Source: Oscillospiraceae bacterium (lineage in GTDB: Bacteria; Bacillota; Clostridia; Oscillospirales; Ruminococcaceae). Taken from it: a stretch of 5,540 bases of DNA. The DNA lies in assembly GCA_017410745.1 (NCBI GenBank), contig JAFPPJ010000083.1, forward strand, positions 1 through 5,540, given 5' to 3'. The notes under the pieces were generated by a model, which was given only the letters and a program-made list of their open reading frames with translations, searched no databases and was not told where the DNA came from. A program made the position numbers and the translations under genes. Shown piece after piece: positions 1 to 5,540 of this stretch; the first letter of the stretch is position 1; each line of letters opens with the position of its first letter.

Positions 1-936
1 CTTACGATAGGACAGGAAACGGGATATGACGAAAGGATAGCATCTCTTTCGGCCCAGATAGCCGATCTCAAAGTCAGCAGACAGAAAGCCAAGGATACGG
101 TGCTTTCGCCCGACTCCGGATATTTTGTCAGCTATACAGACGGATACGAATCAGAGCTCACCTTTGACAATGTGGATTCCATTACGGTTGACAGGATAGA
201 CCAGATCATCAGCGACGAAGGCGACGAATATAAACCGAAGAAGAACGTCGTAGGAAAGCTTGTGAAGGGCTATAACTGGAAGATAGCAGGAGTTGTGGAC
301 AATTCATCGAGCGTGTTCAATCCCGGCGACAGCGTGAAGCTTTCCTTTGCGTCTGTTTCCGATTCGGTCACCGCCACGATAGAACGTCTTGACTCCGCAG
401 ATGACCCCACCAGATCTCTTATCGTGCTCAGATGTGATGAGACTACCGACGGACTTGTTAAGCTCCGCAAGGACAGAGTGGATATGACGCTCCATGATTT
501 TGAGGGCGTGCGTGTCCCGAAGGAAGCCATCAGATTCAATAAGAACAACGAGAAGGGCTGTTATATACTGATAGGGCAGAATGTCAAGTTCCGCCGTATA
601 GATGAGATATACAGCGAGGAGGATTATGTGCTGTCAAGGCTCACATCCGACAGTGCATACGTCAGCGTGTTTGATAAGGTCATAACAGAAGGTGTCGATA
701 CTGCGGCTTATTATGAGGCTCTCGAAGACAATCTCACCGAGACCACTACAGCTGCGGAAGAGACCGAGGCAACAGAAGAGACCGAACAGCCGCCCGGTGA
801 TGATCCCGAAAATGCAGACAATGATGACGTCAACGATGACGGCGAAAAGGACAGCACAGACGATACAGACGGCAACGAAAATGACAACTCAGAAGAAAAG
901 GTGACTTCTGCGGAAGGAGACATACACTTTGAATGA
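1..936 (+). CDS. HlyD-family membrane-fusion (efflux adaptor) protein, C-terminal part
   Basis: The frame is open from base 1, so the gene begins upstream and 311 codons of its 3' part are present; the GTG at 100 is internal, not a start. Residues 1-33 (window numbering) look like the returning arm of a helical hairpin (leucine-rich, Gln/Lys-rich). Residues 35-50 (LSPDSGYFVSYTDGYE) match the second half of the lipoyl-like domain of HlyD-type adaptors. Residues about 81-117 (with GKLVKGYNWKIAGVV) fit the beta-barrel domain, and 173-200 (PKEAIRF, then GCYILIGQNVKFRRI) the membrane-proximal domain. From residue 241 to the end the chain becomes an acidic, low-complexity tail rich in Glu, Asp, Thr and Asn. 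Such proteins usually link an inner-membrane pump to the cell exterior; in a Gram-positive cell the partner and substrate are unknown, and no transporter gene is visible here. The gene overlaps the next by 8 bases. The family call is from recognition of domain pattern; the transport role is inference. Confidence 0.75.
   Translation, partial: LTIGQETGYDERIASLSAQIADLKVSRQKAKDTVLSPDSGYFVSYTDGYESELTFDNVDSITVDRIDQIISDEGDEYKPKKNVVGKLVKGYNWKIAGVVDNSSSVFNPGDSVKLSFASVSDSVTATIERLDSADDPTRSLIVLRCDETTDGLVKLRKDRVDMTLHDFEGVRVPKEAIRFNKNNEKGCYILIGQNVKFRRIDEIYSEEDYVLSRLTSDSAYVSVFDKVITEGVDTAAYYEALEDNLTETTTAAEETEATEETEQPPGDDPENADNDDVNDDGEKDSTDDTDGNENDNSEEKVTSAEGDIHFE
912..920 (+). promoter_or_regulatory. Ribosome binding site deciding the TTG start of yggS
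   Basis: GGAAGGAGA, a near-perfect Shine-Dalgarno sequence, ends 8 bases before the TTG at 929. It lies inside the coding sequence of the upstream adaptor gene. No in-frame ATG occurs before codon 34, which lies within the conserved strand carrying the PLP lysine and is too late, so this site fixes TTG as the start. Confidence 0.85.
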
Positions 937-1609
937 GTATGAAGATATAGCCGATAACATAAAGCGCATCCGAGAGACGGTAGAAAATGCAAGGCACCAT
1001 GCACAGCGAAGTGATGATGTACGGATAATGGCTGTGACTAAAACAGTCGCGCCCGACAGGATAAACTTTGCTGTATCGCAAGGCTTTTCGCTGCTCGGTG
1101 AGAACAGGGTGCAGGAGTATCTCGGCAAGAAGGATGCATATGACAAAAGCGCACAGGTGCATTTTATAGGACATCTTCAGTCGAATAAGATAAAATACAT
1201 AATCGACAGCGTATCTATGATACAGTCCATCGACAGCGTGCATCTTGCACGGGAAGTATCGAAGGCTGCTGTATCATCAGGCAGAACGATGGATATACTC
1301 TGTGAGATCAACATCGGCAATGAACCGTCTAAAAGCGGATTTTCCGCCGATGAGATATTTGATGCTGCAGACGAGATACGGGAAATGCAGGGTATCAGGC
1401 TGAAAGGCCTGATGGCGATACCGCCTGCGGGCGACAGCGTCAGATATTTTGAAAAGATGAGATATATCTATGATGATCTGAAAAGCCGTATGGATGGTGT
1501 GGATACACTGTCCATGGGAATGTCCCAGGACTATGCACAGGCTGTGATATGCGGGTCTAATCTTGTAAGGATCGGCTCTGCACTGTTCGGGGCGAGAATA
1601 TACCGATAA
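929..1609 (+). CDS. yggS: YggS/YlmE family pyridoxal-phosphate homeostasis protein (PLPBP)
   Basis: A 226-residue protein of the usual length for this single-domain TIM-barrel family, which resembles the N-terminal domain of alanine racemase. Family members bind PLP but have no well-established catalytic activity; they influence PLP and amino-acid (branched-chain, keto-acid) pools in the cytoplasm. Visible motifs in order: MAVTKTV with the PLP Schiff-base lysine K38, GENRVQE at 57-63, HFIGHLQSNK at 78-87, KSGF at 135-138, GLMAIPP at 160-166, LSMGMSQDY at 194-202, and the phosphate-binding GSNLVRIG at 209-216. All the expected landmarks are present, so it is probably functional. The start is TTG at 929, supported by a strong ribosome binding site and an 8-base overlap with the preceding gene, suggesting coupled translation. 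It is followed by sepF, the same order as ylmE-ylmF in Bacillus subtilis. Confidence 0.95.
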   Translation: MNEYEDIADNIKRIRETVENARHHAQRSDDVRIMAVTKTVAPDRINFAVSQGFSLLGENRVQEYLGKKDAYDKSAQVHFIGHLQSNKIKYIIDSVSMIQSIDSVHLAREVSKAAVSSGRTMDILCEINIGNEPSKSGFSADEIFDAADEIREMQGIRLKGLMAIPPAGDSVRYFEKMRYIYDDLKSRMDGVDTLSMGMSQDYAQAVICGSNLVRIGSALFGARIYR

Positions 1610-1670
1610 TAGTTATGAGATGGCGGGAATTTGCAATGACCGCTTTTAGAAAGAGAATATGAGAAATGAA

Positions 1671-1676
1671 AGGAAG
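1671..1676 (+). promoter_or_regulatory. Ribosome binding site of sepF, in a 75-base intergenic gap
   Basis: AGGAAG lies 8 bases before the ATG at 1685. The gap 1610-1684 is the longest non-coding stretch in the window. I see no strong hairpin or terminator in it, so transcription probably reads through from yggS into sepF. Confidence 0.7.
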
Positions 1677-1684
1677 ATCTGAAA

Positions 1685-2128
1685 ATGAGTATACTTGACA
1701 ATCTCAAGGCGATTATATCCGATAATGTTGAGGATGATTTACCCGAGGAGGAGTATCCCCAGCAGCCTGCAGCCAACAACTATGAACGTCCTGTACCTCA
1801 GAACGGAAGCCGTATGGCAGATGACAACAGGCTCAATATCTCCCTTACCGCACAGCTCAGGGTCATACTTGTAAAGCCCGAAAAGTTCACGGACACCAAG
1901 GAGATAGCAAATCACCTCAATAATAAGCAGACTGTCGTACTCAACCTTGAGTCCACGACTCCCGATGTCACAAGAAGGATCATAGACTTCCTCGGCGGTG
2001 TTGCATATGCAAACGGCGGCAGCATAAAGCCTGTTGCAAACAATACCTTCATCATCACTCCCTATACCGTTTCTTTCCAGGGTGATGAGCTTTCCGAGCA
2101 GCTTGAGAGCAACGGTGTACTTCTCTGA
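1685..2128 (+). CDS. sepF: Cell division protein SepF (FtsZ-interacting membrane anchor)
   Basis: A 147-residue protein, close to the roughly 150 residues of Bacillus subtilis SepF. SepF binds the C-terminal tail of FtsZ and membrane lipid, and helps assemble and anchor the Z-ring at the septum. Residues 1-13 (MSILDNLKAIISD) can form the short amphipathic membrane-binding helix, with Ile3, Leu4, Leu7, Ile10 and Ile11 on one side. Residues 14-50 are an acidic, Pro/Gln/Asn-rich linker. The SepF core runs from about 57 to 130: RVILVKPEKF, a VVLNLES strand at 84-90, RRIIDFLGG at 97-105, the YANGG turn at 108-112, and a TFIITPYTV end strand. The paired glycines match the conserved region used for dimer and ring formation. 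No transmembrane segment is present, as expected. It is followed 2 bases later by ylmH; a ylmG (YggT) gene, which separates the two in B. subtilis, is absent. Confidence 0.95.
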   Translation: MSILDNLKAIISDNVEDDLPEEEYPQQPAANNYERPVPQNGSRMADDNRLNISLTAQLRVILVKPEKFTDTKEIANHLNNKQTVVLNLESTTPDVTRRIIDFLGGVAYANGGSIKPVANNTFIITPYTVSFQGDELSEQLESNGVLL

Positions 2129-2133
2129 TAATG
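2126..2133 (+). promoter_or_regulatory. Tight sepF-ylmH junction (stop TGA, two bases, start ATG), probable translational coupling
   Basis: The sepF stop codon is followed by TA and then the ylmH ATG. No clear Shine-Dalgarno sequence lies in the preceding 20 bases, which encode the end of SepF. Reinitiation by ribosomes that have just terminated on sepF is the simplest explanation for how ylmH is translated; this is inference. Confidence 0.5.
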
Positions 2134-2913
2134 AGAGACAGAGATAAATTCATTGCAGGAGAGAACCTGAACGGTGAGCAGAAGATACTTATTGCTCATA
2201 CCGATGATATGATGACCTCAGCATCAAGGGGAAGAAGAAGGTTTTCCTCTTTTCTCACAGAAGGAGAAGCTGCGCTTGTAAAGAGATATGCCGCATCATG
2301 CGGTGAGGATGTATTGCTTTACGGCGGCTTTGAAGGTGCACAGAGGGTCATGGCAGGCTTTTTTCCGCAGTTTGAGGAGCCGGACGAGTCTCTTTTCCCG
2401 CTCAAGAGGTTATTTATCGGGGGCAGGATGACTGATGGCTTGACTCACAGGGATTATCTCGGAAGCATACTCGGACTTGGCATAGAACGCAATATGACAG
2501 GGGATATAGTACCATCAGACGGCGGTGCCTATGTTATACTCGCGGATACTGCTGCAGAGCTTGTGATGCGTGAGCTTGAGAAGGTAGGCAGAGTCGGCGT
2601 CAGATGCAGGATATGCTCTGATAAAGAGACGATAAAAGCGAATGACAATATACGATTCAGGCGTGATACGGTAGCATCGCTGCGGCTCGACTGCATAGTC
2701 AGCAGCTGTACCGATCTGAGCCGGGAGAAGTCTGCCGGACTTATAAGAAGCGGCGCTGTGGATGTGGATCATATATGCAGCACTGATGTATCATCTATGG
2801 TAAGTGTCGGCAGCATAATTTCTGTCAGGAAATACGGAAGATATGTGCTGTATCAGACTTCAGACAGGACAAAGAAGGACAGGATACCTGTTATTATAGG
2901 GAAATATATTTGA
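2131..2913 (+). CDS. ylmH: YlmH family S4-domain RNA-binding protein
   Basis: A 260-residue cytoplasmic protein, nearly the same length as Bacillus subtilis YlmH (about 257). The N-terminal half has the family motifs LLYGGFEGAQRVMAGFFP (62-79, the GGyexAeR segment) and HRDYLGSILGLGIERN (106-121) followed by GDI (124-126). The C-terminal S4 RNA-binding domain spans about 183-245, with SLRLDCIVSS, LSREKSAGLIRSGAVDVD (196-213) and VGSIISVRKYGRYVL. The end segment DRTKKDRIPV (245-254) also fits the family. YlmH is associated with division clusters by location, and B. subtilis YlmH has been linked to ribosome-associated quality control through binding of stalled large subunits; whether that applies here is inference. 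The ATG at 2131 was chosen because it gives the usual length and abuts sepF. No frameshift or missing motif is seen. Confidence 0.93.
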   Translation: MRDRDKFIAGENLNGEQKILIAHTDDMMTSASRGRRRFSSFLTEGEAALVKRYAASCGEDVLLYGGFEGAQRVMAGFFPQFEEPDESLFPLKRLFIGGRMTDGLTHRDYLGSILGLGIERNMTGDIVPSDGGAYVILADTAAELVMRELEKVGRVGVRCRICSDKETIKANDNIRFRRDTVASLRLDCIVSSCTDLSREKSAGLIRSGAVDVDHICSTDVSSMVSVGSIISVRKYGRYVLYQTSDRTKKDRIPVIIGKYI

Positions 2914-2934
2914 TCAGCCGTAAAAATATAAAGA

Positions 2935-2941
2935 AACGGGG
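2935..2941 (+). promoter_or_regulatory. Likely ribosome binding site of divIVA
   Basis: AACGGGG, an imperfect Shine-Dalgarno sequence, ends 8 bases before the ATG at 2950. Directly between them is an in-frame ATG-TAA (2944-2949), only 2 bases from the site and so unlikely to be used. The 36-base gap 2914-2949 contains no terminator-like hairpin. Confidence 0.5.
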
Positions 2942-2949
2942 TTATGTAA

Positions 2950-3504
2950 ATGACTGCACAGGAAGTTCGCAAGAAGATTTTTCAGCAGACCAAGGGCGGC
3001 TACAACATGGAAGAGGTCGATATCTTTGTCGATCAGGTAGCTGCACAGCTCGATCAGTATGAGAAGGAACGCGAAGAGACCGAGCGAAAGATGGAAGTAC
3101 TCGTACAGAGCATCAGACGTTACAAGGACGATGAGGAAGCGATCAAGGATGCTATGGTCGATGCCCGCAGGCAGAAATCGGCTATCATTGCAGAGGCTCA
3201 GCAGTCCGCTGAAAGGATAATCGCAGACGCGAACGTTAAGGCTGATGAAATAGTTGGCTCTACATCTGAACGCATCGAAAAGGAGAGCGCAGCGCTCACA
3301 CAGATGCAGGATGCAGTAAAGAAATTCAAGTCGCAAATACTCGCTATGTACAAGCAGCATCTCAACCTGATCACATCACTTCCCGGTGATGATGACGGTG
3401 ATGTTGATGATGAATATATTACCGAAGAGGTAGAATATATAGAAGACGAAGATATGAGTTCAACAAAGGTGTTAGACACCACCCAGCTCAAGAATGCTGA
3501 ATAA
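2950..3504 (+). CDS. divIVA: DivIVA domain protein (polar/septal coiled-coil scaffold)
   Basis: A 184-residue protein, similar to the 164 residues of Bacillus subtilis DivIVA plus an extended tail. DivIVA proteins assemble on negatively curved membrane at septa and poles and recruit division, chromosome-segregation or wall-synthesis partners. The N-terminal lipid-binding domain is seen at 1-35: VRKKIFQQTKGGYNMEEVDI aligns with the family pattern ...F....RGYd..EVd.Fl. Residues 32-130 are almost continuous coiled coil rich in Glu, Lys, Arg, Ala and Gln, including the alanine-rich ARRQKSAIIAEAQQSAERII stretch. Residues 131-141 are a short hydrophobic segment, and 147-168 are strongly acidic (DDDGDVDD and EEVEYIEDED). 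The loop that inserts into membrane in B. subtilis (Phe17-Arg18) reads Lys15-Gly16 here. Position between ylmH and ileS is the same as in B. subtilis, which strongly supports the call. Which partners it recruits cannot be told from sequence. Confidence 0.93.
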   Translation: MTAQEVRKKIFQQTKGGYNMEEVDIFVDQVAAQLDQYEKEREETERKMEVLVQSIRRYKDDEEAIKDAMVDARRQKSAIIAEAQQSAERIIADANVKADEIVGSTSERIEKESAALTQMQDAVKKFKSQILAMYKQHLNLITSLPGDDDGDVDDEYITEEVEYIEDEDMSSTKVLDTTQLKNAE

Positions 3505-3508
3505 GGAG
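3503..3508 (+). promoter_or_regulatory. Ribosome binding site of ileS, overlapping the divIVA stop codon
   Basis: AAGGAG shares its first two bases with the TAA stop of divIVA and lies 9 bases before the ATG at 3518. The 13-base gap leaves no room for a promoter or T-box leader directly upstream of ileS. Confidence 0.85.
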
Positions 3509-3517
3509 TAAAAGATA

Positions 3518-5540
3518 ATGGCCGAATTTGACAAAACACTCTGTCTGCCCGAGACCGAATTCTCTATGAGGGGCAACCTCGTGCAAAAAGAACCCGGTAT
3601 GCTTGAAAACTGGGACGGCAGCAGGACATACTATAAGATGATCGAAAAGAATGCCGGCAAGCCCTCATATGTGCTGCATGACGGACCTCCGTACGCTAAC
3701 GGCGATATACATATGGGCACAGCGCTCAACAAGGTGCTCAAGGATATCATCGTAAAGCAGAAGAATATGTCCGGATACCGTTCACCTTATATACCCGGAT
3801 GGGATACACACGGTCTTCCCATCGAGCTCAAGGTGCTCAAGGGTCTCGGCGTTGAGAACGGCGCTATCCCTGCTCCCGAGCTTCGCAAGAAATGCCGCGA
3901 GTATGCATTCACCCAGATAGACCGTCAGAAAGAGGAATTCAAGCGTCTCGGCGTTTGGGGTGATTTCGATGATCCGTATCTGACTCTCAGACCCGAGTTT
4001 GAAGCACGTCAGGTCGAGATATTCGGCGAGATGTACAAGAAGGGCTATATATACAAGGGTCTCAAGCCTGTATACTGGTGCCCCGACTGTCAGACCGCAC
4101 TTGCAGAGGCTGAGATAGAGTATTCCAACGATCCCTGCCATTCTATCTATGTAAAGTTCAAGGTAACCGATGACAAGGGACTTTTCACCTCTCTCGGACT
4201 TTCACTTGACAATACATATTTCGTTATATGGACGACCACTACATGGACACTTCCCGGCAACCTTGCAATATGCGTAGGGCCTGAATATGAATACACCATC
4301 ATCCAGGCAGACGGTGAGAACTATGTAATGGCAGAGGCTCTTTCCGAGGGCGTAATGCGTGCAAAGGGCATATCCGAATACAAGAAGATAGGCTCATTCA
4401 AGGGCTCCGACCTTGAGTATATAATGACCGCACATCCCTTCCTTGACCGTTCTTCTATGGTCATAGTCGGCGATCATGTTACTCTTGAGAGCGGTACAGG
4501 CTGTGTACATACTGCTCCCGGCTTTGGTGTGGATGACTTCGAGGTATGCAAGAAGTACCCCGAGATAGGCATAGTCGTTCCCGTTGATTCAAAGGGCAAG
4601 CTTACCGCTGAATCCGGCAAATATGAAGGACTTACCACAAATGCTGCGAATAAGGCTATCGCAATGGATCTCGAACAGAGCGGTGCTCTTTTCGCACTTG
4701 AAAAGATAGAGCATCAGTATCCTCACTGCTGGAGATGCAAGAATCCCGTGCTCTTCAGAGCTACCGAACAGTGGTTCTGCTCAGTAAAGGAATTCAAGGA
4801 TGATGCTATAAAGGCTGTTGAGAGCGTACAGTGGATCCCCGAATGGGGCGAAGACCGCATCAAGGGAATGATCCGCGACAGATCTGACTGGTGCATATCC
4901 CGTCAGCGTACATGGGGCGTTCCCATACCCGTACTTTACTGCAAGGACTGCGGCAAGCCAGTTGTAACCGACGAACTTATCAGAAAGGTATCAGATATAT
5001 TCCGCAAGGAAGGCTCTGATTCATGGTATATCCGTGACACAGCTGATTTTGTTCCCGATGGGACAAAATGCGAGTGCGGCTGCACCTCCTTCAACAAGGA
5101 AAAGGATATATTCGATGTATGGTTCGACAGCGGCGTGACACATACCGCCGTTATGAAGGAAAGAGGCTTCGACCTTCCTGTTGACCTTTATCTTGAAGGT
5201 GCTGACCAGTACAGAGGATGGTTCCAGTCATCGCTCCTTACTTCCGCAGCGATCGGCAATGGTGCACCCTACAAGGCTGTCTGCACTCACGGATGGGTAG
5301 TTGACGGCGAAGGACGCGCGATGCACAAATCCCTCGGCAACGGTGTAGATCCTCTTGAAGTAATAAAGCAGAACGGCGCTGATATACTCAGACTGTGGGC
5401 TGCTTCCTCGGATTATCATTCCGATGTACGAGTTTCAAAGGATATACTCAAGCAGCTTGCCGATACCTACAAGAAGATCAGAAACACCGCAAGGTATATA
5501 CTCGGCAATATATGCAACAAGGACGGCTTCGATCCCGACA
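3518..5540 (+). CDS. ileS: Isoleucyl-tRNA synthetase, N-terminal 674 codons (truncated by window end)
   Basis: Class I synthetase that activates isoleucine with ATP and loads it on tRNA-Ile, removing mischarged valine at an editing site. The frame stays open to the right edge; bacterial IleS is about 920-940 residues, so roughly the last quarter is outside. Domains in order: N-terminal segment; Rossmann fold with PPYANGDIHMGTALNK (57-72), where the HIGH motif reads HMGT at 65-68; PGWDTHGLPIE; a CPDC zinc pair (C188, C191); CP1 editing domain with WTTTTWTLPGN (238-248) and GTGCVHTAPG (326-335); CWRC (C404, C407); RATEQWF; SRQRTWGVPIP; a cysteine-containing insert (C475, C478, C518, C520, C522); DVWFDSG (533-539); GADQYRGWFQSSL; and the KMSKS loop reading AMHKS at 601-605. 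The anticodon-binding domain starts near 645, with YKKIRNT at 651-657. ATG at 3518 has a strong ribosome binding site. Cotranscription with divIVA is likely. Confidence 0.97.
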   Translation, partial: MAEFDKTLCLPETEFSMRGNLVQKEPGMLENWDGSRTYYKMIEKNAGKPSYVLHDGPPYANGDIHMGTALNKVLKDIIVKQKNMSGYRSPYIPGWDTHGLPIELKVLKGLGVENGAIPAPELRKKCREYAFTQIDRQKEEFKRLGVWGDFDDPYLTLRPEFEARQVEIFGEMYKKGYIYKGLKPVYWCPDCQTALAEAEIEYSNDPCHSIYVKFKVTDDKGLFTSLGLSLDNTYFVIWTTTTWTLPGNLAICVGPEYEYTIIQADGENYVMAEALSEGVMRAKGISEYKKIGSFKGSDLEYIMTAHPFLDRSSMVIVGDHVTLESGTGCVHTAPGFGVDDFEVCKKYPEIGIVVPVDSKGKLTAESGKYEGLTTNAANKAIAMDLEQSGALFALEKIEHQYPHCWRCKNPVLFRATEQWFCSVKEFKDDAIKAVESVQWIPEWGEDRIKGMIRDRSDWCISRQRTWGVPIPVLYCKDCGKPVVTDELIRKVSDIFRKEGSDSWYIRDTADFVPDGTKCECGCTSFNKEKDIFDVWFDSGVTHTAVMKERGFDLPVDLYLEGADQYRGWFQSSLLTSAAIGNGAPYKAVCTHGWVVDGEGRAMHKSLGNGVDPLEVIKQNGADILRLWAASSDYHSDVRVSKDILKQLADTYKKIRNTARYILGNICNKDGFDPD

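Noticed and set aside
100..102. GTG at 100 as the true start of the first gene
   Set aside because: The frame is open to base 1 and the residues before the GTG continue the helical hairpin expected ahead of the lipoyl-like segment, so the gene is cut by the window edge.
692..904. Second plus-strand frame giving a Met/Thr/Arg/Lys-rich 70-residue product
   Set aside because: It is the shifted reading of the acidic tail codons (GAC/GAA repeats read out of frame) and has no sign of independent selection.
721..933. Possible DNA tandem repeat in the GA-rich end of the adaptor gene
   Set aside because: Similar short words recur (GACGAT, GAAGAGACCGA) but with no fixed period or extended repeat unit; the pattern follows from the acidic amino-acid composition.
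830..1243. Minus-strand open frame of 137 codons across the adaptor-yggS junction
   Set aside because: It is antisense to two well-supported genes, has no recognisable domain and its composition reflects the complement of the acidic tail region.
1631..1660. Possible promoter upstream of sepF (TTGCAA, 18-base spacer, GAATAT)
   Set aside because: Only 4 of 6 and 3 of 6 matches to the consensus boxes with slightly long spacing; such matches are common by chance in AT-rich intergenic DNA.
2914..3360. Minus-strand open frame of 148 codons opposite divIVA
   Set aside because: It is a shadow of the divIVA coiled coil; its Leu- and Cys-rich product results from reading Glu/Lys codons in reverse, and no ribosome binding site or homology is apparent.
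3782..4141. Minus-strand open frame of 119 codons within ileS
   Set aside because: The plus strand encodes conserved IleS sequence throughout this stretch, including the CPDC pair, so the antisense frame is incidental.

Overview
The window is an ordinary-looking chromosomal segment of a low-to-mid GC Gram-positive bacterium, most likely a Ruminococcus-like member of the Clostridia. That lineage is inferred from the gene order, the divIVA-ileS linkage known from Bacillus subtilis, and frequent ATA (Ile) and AGA/AGG (Arg) codons; no marker gene fixes the species. All genes lie on the plus strand and are packed tightly, as expected of one operon or a few overlapping transcripts. The window is cut inside a gene at both ends.

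Layout: (1) 1-936, the C-terminal part of an HlyD-type membrane-fusion/adaptor protein with a long acidic tail; (2) 929-1609, a YggS/YlmE (PLPBP) pyridoxal-phosphate-binding protein that starts at TTG inside the end of the previous gene; (3) 1685-2128, sepF, an FtsZ-binding division protein; (4) 2131-2913, ylmH, an S4-domain RNA-binding protein; (5) 2950-3504, divIVA, a coiled-coil polarity/division protein; (6) 3518-5540, the first 674 codons of ileS, isoleucyl-tRNA synthetase, running off the right edge. The last 2 kb is therefore fully occupied by ileS. The only non-coding gaps are 75, 2, 36 and 13 bases.

The set is a reduced version of the B. subtilis ylm-divIVA-ileS cluster downstream of the division genes. 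SepF (Z-ring membrane anchor) and DivIVA (curvature-sensing scaffold) act in division and envelope growth, YlmE/YggS in PLP and amino-acid homeostasis, YlmH at the ribosome, and IleS in tRNA charging. No ylmG (YggT) gene sits between sepF and ylmH, and an HlyD-like adaptor occupies the upstream position.

I found no mobile element, CRISPR array, RNA gene, riboswitch, T-box or convincing terminator, and no sign of an undescribed system. The points worth a second look are modest: an unusual membrane-binding loop in DivIVA, cysteine pairs and motif variants in IleS, the acidic tail of the adaptor, and the translational coupling of several gene junctions.
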